A stretch of DNA of 64,000 nucleotides from Crotalaria pallida (taxonomy: Eukaryota > Streptophyta > Magnoliopsida > Fabales > Fabaceae). Below the pieces are notes generated by a model. That model was not told the DNA's origin. It did not search any database and worked only from the letters and a program-made list of their open reading frames with translations. The stretch covers positions 130,910,501 to 130,974,500 of the forward strand of contig CM075651.1 of NCBI GenBank assembly GCA_037953625.1, given 5' to 3'. This document shows, in pieces, positions 1 to 10,583 of this stretch. Made by a program: the position numbers and the translations under genes. Numbering within the stretch: position 1 is the stretch's first letter; each line of letters begins with the position of its first letter.

Positions 1-1542
1 CTGACTCGTCATTTGAATTCTTTACTAAAAAGCTTTCATTTGAAGTGTTTCATATAGATATACTGTATTCAACCACAAAAGTTTTGAAAAGCATCCCTTA
101 GGGTGTTTCATAAAATCACCTTTAATTTTTATTTTATTTTATTTTTTTTATAAAAATCAAATACAGATTTGTTTCTTTCATTGTTGGGTAAACACAGTTA
201 CAGAGAGAATTAGTAGTTTCTTAATGGAGCCCTTGGCAACTGTACCACCTATGATCTCACCTTTACATCTTATTCTTAAAAGGACATGCTGGAAAGGATC
301 TTGGTACTTCAGTACTGATTAATTCATAAACGTGCTATTCTATGTCAATCAACTTATGTCTTTTATTTGGTGAAACTTGGGACAAATATGATGGAGGATG
401 GTTTTGGGTTTGTGAAATTGGTGTAATTATTAAAGTATTAAACAATTAGTTATATGATCCTTGTCATGGATCAACCCAACATATCTGAACAGGTCTGATG
501 TTTAGACAAAACGAAGTAAGATTGAAAGAAAGAATAGAATATCTATACTCACACTTAGGGTTCTTAGGCATTTCATGTCTAACAAACTCGCACTTTCTGC
601 AAAAGCAATTTCTTCATTCGTTCTTTGATATATACTGGTTGGATAGCACTAGTCAAAACATCGGTGTTAGTAGACCTCAGTTTAAGATTTGAGTTGAATA
701 GCCAGTAAGCAGCCGCTAATAATATTCATGATAATAATCCAAATAACTAAGCGTGTTAAAGAAAATCCCACTAAACTATGGTTCATGCATGGCCTGACTG
801 ATACTGGACCTCAATAACCAAATAATAAAATCAGTAAATAACCTTGATAAAGAAATAAATAAAAACAGAAGAACACTCATTCTTTTCAAGCATGTATCAT
901 CACCCTTTTAAATTGTGATTTTTATGTCTTGAATTTGGTTTTTCTGCCCTGCTTTAGTATTTTCACTTTCATAACCACCCTAACATATGATTCACTAGGA
1001 GGGGGGATTTTAATTTAAACCTAGCCATCATCGTCAATGAACAAAGACACAGTTACATGACATCTTGCGGCAAATGTCATCAAACCTTTGATCTTATGAT
1101 GTGAAAAATACATTATTAGCATTGGTAGTATACGACGTTAGTCTCTCTCTTTTTTGTTTTTGCAAAAATAATTTATTTATAAAAAAAAGAAAAACTTAGT
1201 CCATGCTGCCTGATAAGTGGTGAATGCGGAATACAAACAGTAGAGCCCCCCATATTATTCACTGCTAATTTGTTGGCAAGAGCAATGCATTCCCGGGAAC
1301 AGGATATTCAATCCAGCTAAATAAAAAAAGTTGAACATGAGAATAGAATCGAGGTCCATCTTGGAAATGGAGATGAGCTATTAATGCTAGAATAGTTATT
1401 CAAAAGATCCGATTCTAAGTTATTAAATGCTATCATGCATTCACAGAAAAAGAAGAAATTATAGACAAGAAAGATAATGCATTTACAGATTGCATTTGGT
1501 AGCCATGTTGATAACTTTATAATACACAATTCTAATTTGCAG
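1..1542. other. Non-coding DNA, probably intron of the TRM7-type gene
   Basis: This stretch ends in a splice acceptor (TTTGCAG) directly before the first recognisable exon of the methyltransferase gene. I looked for the missing N-terminal part of that protein (the SAM-binding segment that normally precedes this exon) and did not find it in either strand here, so the region is most likely part of a long intron. It is AT-rich with several homopolymer runs. I see no convincing gene or transposon. Confidence 0.5.
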
Positions 1543-4500
1543 GTTTTGAGCCGTAAATTGTATCTCCCAGCCAAGCTTGCACCTGAAAAAAAGTAAGTTG
1601 ACTTTCTTTGATTGTTCTCTGTTCCTTGAGGATTCCTTCATGCTGAGGTTCTGTTGCCTTTGCCCTTGGTGGAAATTTGAGAATACAACATGGAGGAGAA
1701 GCAATACTCAAGTTCTTTATATGTATCTTTATCTTTATGCATACGTGATATGACAACTCCGACTACATAGCTAGTATAATATTCCAGAGTGGACATATCC
1801 TGTTGGAATTATAGAGAAAAGATGGAAAGTGTGAATAAAGAAAAAGGACTCAACTCTGAGTGATTCTTAAATAATGCGATGATATGAGATCTGTGGTAAA
1901 CACTAATCTAATTCTCCTATTGATCTAATATTCTGTGTAAAAGTAGTACTAAAGCTCCTAACGTGATAAGACTCCTAGCACAATAATAATAATAATCTCA
2001 ATATTCTAACATCTCTAGGTTCTCATTTTCTGTTGTTTGACCACAACACAAGGTTTGTCCTCACTAATACGTTTTAACAAATTTAGAAGGCACTGTCGAC
2101 GCAATTGGTAACATTTGTCTTTAAGGTGGAACAAATAATCAAATCAATGTTTTTGACTATTCAAGGTGGTGTATTTTATGTTCCTGAAACATCAGGTAAA
2201 TCATCTGTCTGTCAAAATCATGAATGTCTTGTTGTTTCATAATATGCAGGGATGAAAGCCTTCCTCTTATTGTAGCAATTGATTTGCAGCCAATGGCTCC
2301 AATTGAAGGTGTTATTCAGGTTCAGGGTGATATCACTAATACTCGAACTGCTGAAGTGGTATGTAGAACTGTATTTTCTGAATTCCTTTCACATGTCTTT
2401 ATTTTATTAGCAGGATGGGTTGGGTATGTTTCATTTTTAATGATAACAACCCTCTTGCTTATCTAAATTTTGTTCCTAAAATTTCATCAAGAGCTCATGC
2501 TTTTCTTGTGTCATTTCTTTTTCCTTTTTTTTTCCTATAAAATTGTCCCTTCTAAATGAATGTGCAGGTAAAGGCAAGGTACTGAAAAGATAATTTGGTA
2601 AACTAGATTTGGTTTGCTTGTGAAACATGTGTAAGCATTTTAAATTTCGTTTGATTATAGTAACGGAGGGATACCAAGTAAAATTATAGCTGAAACCCAT
2701 AAAAAGGATTTAGATTTAAATGAGACATGTTTAATGATAGAAGACAATGATGTCGTCTAATCCACATAGCTGACTCCACCTAGTGGGACAATGCTTTGTT
2801 GTTGTATTTCCTGCTATCTTTCATTATGCTTCGCTCGGTTCATTATTTTTATCCAATTGGTTTTTGTCAATTATAAATGTTTCATGTTTGAGAATGAGAA
2901 AGAGGGTGGTAGAAATACTGAAAAGAAATAGTATGATCATTCAGAGACTTGTCTAGCGTTACAAAATCAACTCACATGTATGGATTCACCATGCACATGT
3001 ATGTCCCCTGATGTTCTTACGATAATTGGGTTGCTCTGGATTCTAGAGTTTTTCGAATCGTAAAGTATCTTAGAGGACTTGCTTTTTGGAAGCTGCTTTA
3101 TCCCATCAATGAAATTGCCTCGATTAACTATTGAGCTAAAGTTTGCGAATTTGTTATATCACGTTTTGTTCAGGTCATTAGACATTTTGATGGTTGCAAG
3201 GCTGACCTGGTTGTGTGTGATGGTGCTCCTGATGGTAAAGAAAATGCACAATTTAATCTCAGTTATTATATTTATTTCTAGTTCAGGAAACCTAGTTCCA
3301 TTTTATGTTGTTTTGTAGTTACTGGGCTTCATGACATGGATGAATTTGTTCAGTCTCAACTCATACTTGCAGTAAGTACTAAACTCTGTTTCAATAATTT
3401 TTTTTTTCTTCTCTATGTCCTTTTCTCTTACTCTTGCTTTTTTATTTTAGGTTAATCATGATACTACATGTTCCATTAACCACTCTTTTGTTACCTTTTC
3501 CTCTTTACTCTCTTGCCAAGCATGGATGTTTTGACCCTCATTTTAAATCAATCTACGTACATTCCTCCTAAGCACATCCTAACGCACAGTGTATGATCCA
3601 CATCAAATGGTTTCTTTCTTGATTTGCTAATTGTTGCATGATTAGGTTTGGTTATATTTGATGTTGTAAATTGATTCTAACTAGAATATTTCCTTGCAGG
3701 GGCTAACAATTGTTACCCATGTTCTCAAGGAAGGAGGAAAGTTTATTGCGAAGATATTTAGAGGCAAAGACACAAGCCTTCTATACTGCCAGGTATTTGA
3801 AGTTTCCTCATATCTTATTGATTTTAGGAAATGGAGACTTTGACATAGTTTGAAAATAGCAAATGTTTTTTACTTGTCTTCTAGTCATCACCTTTTTGGG
3901 TAGCCTATATCTGCAACTTCTGTAGAAAAATGTTCATAGATATTCTTCACTGAGACTGAGACTTATGCTTAACACCGAAGCTGAACCTTTTAAGAAAATA
4001 GAAGTAATCCGAATACCAAAAGACTTAGATTATCATCTTTTAAAGATGAAGTGTCTTTGGCAGAAAAGGAATGGCAAAACTCTCCAGTGGGCAGAGTTCT
4101 ACAGAAAAACAGTGAGCCAACCTGATGCTTATTTATTTTAGTTGTTTCCACCCAAAAAATAATTAAAATTGTTGTACTTCAAAAGAATCGGAAGGCATCA
4201 ATTTACTATCTTGAGAAATAAAAGTGCACTTGTAAAAGTAAATAGCATTTTTAAATTGATTCATTCACTAATGCCATGCCTTTTGTATGGTCACAACTTT
4301 GAACCTACTCATGGAAGTATCAGAAATTATAGCTGTACATGTAAAATTGCTGTGCAGTTCTTTTTCCGTTTGATCATCATAATAATGGGAAACAGTTTCT
4401 TGAATCTTCTTCTGTTAATAAATTTTAGTTTCAGCAGCATTTTTCATAAATTTAATTTTTTTTAAGCCTACAATCCTCGTTACTTATGCTATGTCACATT

Positions 4501-5700
4501 TTTGTTTGCAGCTAAAATTATTTTTCCCTGTAGTGACTTTCGCGAAACCGAAAAGCAGCCGTAATTCCAGCATTGGTAAGAATCCTAGTTTAGCATGTGC
4601 AATTGTCCATGCTATTTTAATTTTTGATATGCAAACTTTTTTAAGTTCCATTGCTTAAGAATTGGCAGACGTGGCATTTTTTAAGTTTTACCGAAGCTTA
4701 TTTGTAAGATAAATGTGTATGAACTTGGAATATCTACTTGTTCTATTTATTTGCTTCCCCTGTGCCTTCATACACATAACAATTATAGGTCTCTAAGGTA
4801 GTTTTTATCTCACTGGCTATGCCAAGCAGGTTAATATTTTTGTGGTAGGAACTGGAAATGTGGTTAATATTTTTTGTGCTAATTCTTGCCGTGTAAACCC
4901 TGCAGAGGCATTTGCAGTTTGTGAAAACTATTCCCCTCCTGAAGGATTCAATCCAAAAGATCTTCATCGCCTCCTTCAGAAGGTTGGAAGTCTGTCGGGG
5001 ATAGAAGATACCGGTATGTTCATGTTCTTCTATCTAATCATATGAGCGTTCATAACAATAATTTCATCTTCTAAAATTTACTCTTGTATATAATTTAAGA
5101 AAAAACACATTGACTTCCCTTGAGGTTTGACTTAATTACTTCCGACACTTTGTTGTTTCAGAAATTACTCTAACCTCCCTTAAAGATTATGTTAGCATTT
5201 CACTTATCTCTCTTAAGGTAGGGGAGGGAGTGTAACTTTTGAAACAAGAGGGTGTCAGAGTGTCACTATTGTTAAGCCAAACTTCAAGTGAGGCCTGTGT
5301 GATTTTTCCTATAATTTCATATGCATAATCATCATACCCAGAAATACTGTTTTACTGGTTTTCTTTGTATCATGAATTTTTATGTTTATGGGTTTTGTGA
5401 CTTTGTCTCAAGTTTTATCATGTTGCTGTACTAATGCATGTGGATGTGGGTGTTGCAGATTGTTGTAGTGGGTGGTTGGAAGGCCCTAATAAGGTGTATA
5501 TCCCATTTCTAGCTTGCGGGGACCTTAGTGGCTATCATTCTGATCGCTCATATCCACTGCCTAAAGTTGCCGGCGGAAACTATCAAAGCTTGGATCCTGT
5601 TCAGCCTCCTATTGCCCCTCCTTACAAAAGAGCTCTGGAGTTGAAAAAAGCCTCTAATCAAGGAATCCGAGAGCTTGAAAATCTCTCATTAGATTCTTGA
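1543..5700 (+). CDS. TRM7: tRNA (cytidine32/guanosine34-2'-O)-methyltransferase, TRM7/FtsJ type, 3' part
   Basis: Eight exons join in frame to 259 residues plus stop: 1543-1592, 2250-2358, 3174-3234, 3319-3371, 3700-3792, 4512-4575, 4906-5013 and 5459-5700. All introns are GT-AG and all phases agree. The family is RrmJ/FtsJ-like; TRM7 enzymes methylate the ribose of anticodon-loop positions 32 and 34 of certain tRNAs using SAM, in the cytosol. Visible family signatures are VVCDGAPD (catalytic Asp), GGKFIAKIF (catalytic Lys) and SIEAFAVC (catalytic Glu), followed by the plant/yeast TRM7 C-terminal extension with LEGPNKVYIPFLACGDLSG. The Glu codon is split by the intron at 4576-4905. The N-terminal SAM-binding exons lie upstream of the window, so the gene is truncated by the window edge, not visibly by mutation. 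The identification is firm; the exact tRNA target is by homology. Confidence 0.93.
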
Positions 5701-5735
5701 TCATGTTATGCACTGTTTTTATTATGGAAAATGCT

Positions 5736-6032
5736 ACTCCTTCTGGTCCTATATATAGCACATATTTAACCATATTTCCCGGACCAAAGAAAGTGGTTAG
5801 TTTTATGAATTTTATGAGAATATATTGTAACATTACAATTTTACCCCCTCCATTTTACTTGGGAAATTCACATTCATTAATGAATAACAAAAAAACATAA
5901 TTAGTCAAAACATTTAATAAGGGCAAAAAAAGAAAAAACAATTAATGATGCATAAGAAATATAAAGTGTCTTATATATAGGACCAAAGATTTCTTCTAGA
6001 ATGTGCCCTATATATAGGACCAGAGGGAGTTA
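5736..6032. mobile_element. Stowaway-like MITE, family C
   Basis: The ends are inverted: TACTCCTTCTGGTCCTATAT on the left and the complementary ATATAGGACCAGAGGGAGTTA on the right, with TA at the borders. Internal sequence matches the copy at 45094-45371 and a partial copy at 29282-29480 (shared segments ACTTAACCATAT-like, GGACCAA and TAACATTACAAT). It lies just after the methyltransferase stop codon, probably in or near its 3' UTR. Confidence 0.75.
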
Positions 6033-6034
6033 TG

Positions 6035-6850
6035 AGAAATGCTAACTTATGACACTTGTTAAAGAACCAAATATAGTATGAAAGTGTTGAAAATTGTGAT
6101 TTTTTTATCTTCTCGAGAGAAAAAAAAAGGTGTATTTATGATATTTTTTTCAAATCTAGGGACCTTAGTAAGACCCTTTTATTATTGATAATGATATTTA
6201 CAATTTAGCTTTCTCTACCTTATACCATTAATGGATCGACAATTATTAGCGTACGTGTGAACTTTAATGCTTTCTTTTCTGCTTGTACCATCAATGCCTG
6301 CCTGGTATCCTTTTTTTGGTATTCTTTTTTTTCTTCTCTGTTTTAATTTAATTCATCATAATAAAGTTTCGAAAAGTCAAAAGAAATATAAGCATAAAAA
6401 ACATATTTTTTGAATTTTTCTTTCTGAACTGCATCGACTTTTTTGCCCCCATTTTGTTTTTTAATGGATTATTATGACCTTCGACTAGTTATAACTTCAG
6501 TCTCTAATACGTCGAAAGCAACTTTTCGATTTGAATAAGTCGGAAATAAAAATATCACTTTTTCGAATTATGCACGTCGAAACCACTTTCGTTTTCTAAC
6601 AAAAAAAATTATTTCCAACATGCCACAGTCGGAAACACTAACATTTGATAACCACGAAACAGGAGCTGGCATAACGTTCACTTAAACAAACAAGGGTTTT
6701 GGAATTTTCACCCCACATATTATCCTCCCACCCCAATAATATACTAAAGAGACCATTTTACCTTCCTAAAACCCCACCCCACCCCACTTTATTTCTTTCA
6801 CAACTGTTCACATTCCATCTCCACGTTCCACTCTCTTCACAGTTTCTTCT
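6035..6850. repeat. Left terminal inverted repeat region of the MULE
   Basis: The core at 6430-6600 pairs with the complement of 14590-14765. The outer part, 6035-6110, pairs with the complement of about 14830-14905. The left arm has about 270 bp between those segments that looks longer than on the right. The inner part (around 6690-6800), rich in CACCCCA, matches the complement of about 13900-13990. Confidence 0.7.
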
Positions 6851-7483
6851 TCACATTCGGTTTCTCCTTCTCATACCAAGCTTCTCTGCACATTTTTGTT
6901 CCACATACCAAGCATCTATCACACTTCTCGGCATATTCGGTTTCTCCTGCACAAACAAAGGTATTTGGTTTTTCTTCTGCACATTCGGTTTCTATTTTAT
7001 GGTTTTCGATTTCCCTCTCTGCACATTCGATTTTCGTCTCTGCACATACAATTTTAGTACATTCGGTTTCTATTTTAGTGTCACATTCATCTCTCTGCGG
7101 TTATTGTTTGGACTTTAGGGTTTTGGGGTTGAGTTTTAGGGGCACTGATTTTTAGTGATTTATGCAGGTTAGTTGATGCATTTTTTTGTTTTTTATGCAC
7201 ATTAGTATAGCCTAGGCATGTTACATAAGGTTTTTTCTTGCAATGTGCCTCAAATCGGTTGTTTGGATTAAGCAGGGAACTGGGAGTTTTTTCCGACGCA
7301 TCAGTTTCGGAAACTTGTAGTTTCCAACTCGTGGGTGTCGGAATATTCATTTCCGAATTATAGTTCTCGGAATTTTTTCAGCAGTTATTTTTTTTTATTT
7401 TTTTATGTGTTGTATTTATTGATGTTATTAATTGTTAATTTAAAATGTTAACTTAAAATGCTTTATAATGTTTGTTTTAAGGA

Positions 7484-9579
7484 ATGGCAAGAGTCAAAGC
7501 CACCGGTCCGATAGTGGTGAATGATAAAAAATGCCGCCCACCAACAGCTTCTAATAGGCGTGAGAGAGGGAGATCTGCCAAGTCTCAAAAAGAGGCAGAA
7601 TCTTCTCAGGCACCAGTTGCACAAGAGGATACCGAGGTCAAAATGAGCAAAATCAAAGTGAAGATGATGCAAATGATGTTGAGCAAAATGATGAGGAGGA
7701 AGAGGACAGTGAAGAGGACAATGAAGAGGACAATGATGATGAGGATGAGCAAGAAGAGGACAATGAAGAAGGAGCAAACGATGAGGATGATAATGATGAG
7801 GATGAAGAAGAGGAGAATGAGGAGATTCTCGACCCTCAAAACATGACTTTGCTAAAGTCGTATGAGAAACACGTCGCACGTGACATATGACAAGGGAATG
7901 TAAGAATCACACCAAGCTGTTTTTTTTATTTCTTATATATTTCTTATATTGTTAGAGAATGAAAGTTGGTTTTTTTTCCAGGAACGTGGAGCATTGGGAC
8001 GAGGTACCAATAGAGAGTGGTCCCTTCCACTTGTGTCGGATTTGCCTGAAGAGGTGTGGGTTATTGTTCAAAATTCGGGATTGGCACCACTAGTTGGAGC
8101 GTCATATTCGCAAATCGATAGGAAGCTGATTAGTTCATTTATCGAGCGTTGGTATGAGGATACCAACACATTCCATCTTCCTGTCGGCGAGATGATAATT
8201 ACACTGGATGACGTGTCATGTCTTCTGCACGTACCAGTTTCCGGCCGATTTATCCGTCACAAGAAACCGAATGCCAATGACGGTGCAAATTTGATGAGAG
8301 ATCACTTGGGCATCGATGTTGTAACTGCTGCTGCGGAGACAAAAAAATGTCGTGGTGGGGCCATCCGATTCAGCACACTGCAGCATTGGTATCATGATCA
8401 TGTGGCGGCTGGGAGACATGTTTTTGCTGCTCGGTGCTACCTCATGGTATTGGTTGGGTCTACTCTGTTTATCGACAAGAGTATGACATACGTCGGTATG
8501 CAGTATGTGTTAGCATTTGTCAATGTCAATAGAATTCATAGATATGCATGGGGGGCATTGTGCGTTGGCACATCTTTATGGCGAGCTCGCTAATGTTAGC
8601 AAAAAGAATGTCAAACAACTTGGTGGTTACATGACATTGCTTCAGGTAATATACGTTGAAACTAGTATGTTTAATTTATTTTTTTTGTAATGCTTTTACT
8701 AATATGTTACCATTTTTGTTTATCTGTAAAATAGGCCTGGATTAAGGAATACTTCCCTGCAATTGGATGTGCCATCACGAGATCGGATTATCGGGAAAAT
8801 ATGCCACGCGTTTTCAAGTGGGACCATGGTGTAGGTTCGGGTAACATGGATTTGAAATATAGAGCACACCTTGAGTCCCTTAGGATTGATCAAGTGAAGT
8901 GGCAACCGTTTGATCCCGAACATCGCGTAGTCCGACCGTTCGAAGAAGTGAGTTTGTACTCCGGATGGCTTAGGGTTGGTAAGGACTGCACGACCTATCT
9001 TCCTGAACGGGTCTTGCGCCAATTTGGTCATGTCCAAGGGATTTCACCTTCACCACCAATCCAATGTCCTCCACACGAAGATATCGAGGAGGCATTCGAC
9101 GCTTGGAACGATCATGTTGTTGATGAACAAAGCAGAGGGCCACGTGTGAGTATTCCTGGTGAGGTCGTTGGAGGATACCTTGATTGGATCCATGAGTTTT
9201 CTCACCCCTATCTACTTCATACATCTGTGAGGGTTCAAAACCCTGAAATTCTTAATGTAAGTTTGTTTTTGTTCTTTATTTTTAGTGATATGGTTTACTG
9301 AAATGCTATGTGCAATGCTTAACACTTTTATTTTGATCATAGGTTCGGTATCGAGAGAGGCTTAATAGGATTGACGTATTGCAACGTACTAGATCCGACA
9401 TTGGTTACTTGGATGATGCCGCACATCTGGAAATTCTGAATTTATGCAACACTCTGATTCACCTTGATGTAGCACAAAGGAGGAGACAAAGTGCAAGAAC
9501 GTCAAGATCAAATAAAGCTGAGCAATCCGGGCGGGGTGAACGTGGTGGTTCAAGACGTGTTAGGGGCAGAAACTTGTAA
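7484..9579 (+). pseudogene. Plant mobile domain (PMD) protein, broken, MULE passenger
   Basis: Four exons are recognisable: 7484-7898, 7982-8645, 8735-9256 and 9343-9579. They encode a basic N-terminus, an acidic stretch (Asp/Glu/Asn-rich), then the PMD core (RGALGRGTNREWSL ... FHLPVGEMIITLDDV ... WIKEYFP ... YLDWIHEFSHPYL) and a basic RGG-like tail. PMD proteins include the Arabidopsis MAIN/MAIL family and the so-called phosphatase 7 long-form homologues; the domain is known from both host genes and MULEs. Three lesions are seen: a frame change near 7638 between the basic and acidic parts, an in-frame TGA near 7888 where the family usually has Trp, and an extra G in the G6 run near 8550 that throws the end of exon 2 out of frame. 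Removing that one base makes the exon-2 length divisible by three, which supports the model. Confidence 0.75.
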
Positions 9580-9589
9580 ATCGTGGGAA

Positions 9590-9845
9590 ACTCTTCTTAT
9601 TTTGGATGACATTATGTATTTTGGATGACAAACTTATTATGTTAGTTATGTTATTGTCGATCACAAACTTATTATGTTAGTTATGTTAGTTATGTTATGG
9701 TGGATCACAAACTTATTATGGTAGTTATGTTATGGTGGATTACAATATGTATTTTGAGAACCTTTGGTGGATTACAATATGACAAACTTATTATGTTATG
9801 GTGGATTACAATATGACAAACTTATTATATTGTTCTTATCTTGAT
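9590..9845. repeat. Imperfect tandem repeats downstream of the PMD gene
   Basis: Variants of ACAAACTTATTATGTTAG and TTATGGTGGATTACAATATG recur about five to six times. The array sits between the PMD stop codon and the palindrome-rich spacer of the MULE. It has no coding potential that I recognise. Confidence 0.7.
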
Positions 9846-9879
9846 TGTACATTTATGCTTGTGTCGTGTTTCAATTAGG

Positions 9880-10350
9880 AAAGTTTGAAAAACCAAATAT
9901 ATTTTCAATCAGTCTGGTTTTTCCGAAATATAAATGTTGGAAAAACCAGTTAAAATTCCGAAAATTGATTTTCAGAAATGATTGACCACAAATTCTGATT
10001 TTCTGTGAGGTTTTTCCGACATATGTATTTCAGAAATTTCATTAAATTTCTGAATTATATCTATCAGAAATGTATTCCAATACTCTTCTAAACAAGCAAT
10101 TATTTCCGAAAGATATAATTCAGAAAATCAAATAAAATTCTGAAAAATAATTTTCGGAAAATGGTTGATCTCAAATTATTACTCTCTGAGGTTTTTCCGA
10201 AAGATATATGTTGGAGAAATATATAAAAATTCTGAAAATTGATTTTCGAAAAATGGTTGACCTCAAATTATTACTCTGAAGTTTTTCCGAAAGATATATG
10301 TTGGAAAAACAAAAAAAATTCTGAAAAATGATTTTCGGAAACAATAACTT
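9880..10350. repeat. TTTTCCGA/TCGGAAAA palindromic repeat array inside the MULE
   Basis: Units built as GTTTTTCCGAAAGATATA followed by TTCTGAAAATTGATTTTC and TGGTTGACCTCAAATTATT recur at roughly 80-100 bp spacing. Shorter pieces of the same motif occur at about 7290-7380 and 13400-13600. Each unit can fold back on itself. The motif resembles the TIR core (AATCGGAAA / TTCCGA), so this may be amplified TIR-derived sequence. Confidence 0.65.
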
Positions 10351-10424
10351 CTTTCACTCTAGAATACCACGAATACATAAATGAACTAAAATAAATATTA
10401 AACATATTAAAATAAATATTCAAT

Positions 10425-10530
10425 TGGCTCAATTACATCCAAAAATATCAAAAAATCATAAGTGGCTCAATTACATCCAAAAATATCAAAAAATCATAAT
10501 TGGCTCAATTACATCCAAAAATATCTAAAA
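10425..10530. repeat. 38-bp tandem repeat, three copies
   Basis: Copies start at 10425, 10463 and 10501, each beginning TGGCTCAATTACATCCAAAA and separated by exactly 38 bp. The array lies just beyond the 3' end of the minus-strand transposase gene. Confidence 0.85.
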
Positions 10531-10583
10531 CAAACATCCAAAACACTTATTCGCCGTCATTTGAAAGATCAATAATCCCACCA

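Noticed and set aside
1..1542. Possible upstream TRM7 exons
   Set aside because: No frame encodes the expected N-terminal SAM-binding segment; the acceptor at 1541-1542 shows only that an intron precedes.
7640..7846. Met/Lys/Arg-rich end of the frame starting at 7484
   Set aside because: The neighbouring frame gives an acidic stretch leading straight into the PMD core, so the Met-rich reading is an out-of-frame artefact.
7463..7879. His/Leu-rich minus-strand frame
   Set aside because: It is the antisense of the Asp/Glu/Asn-rich repeat of the PMD gene.
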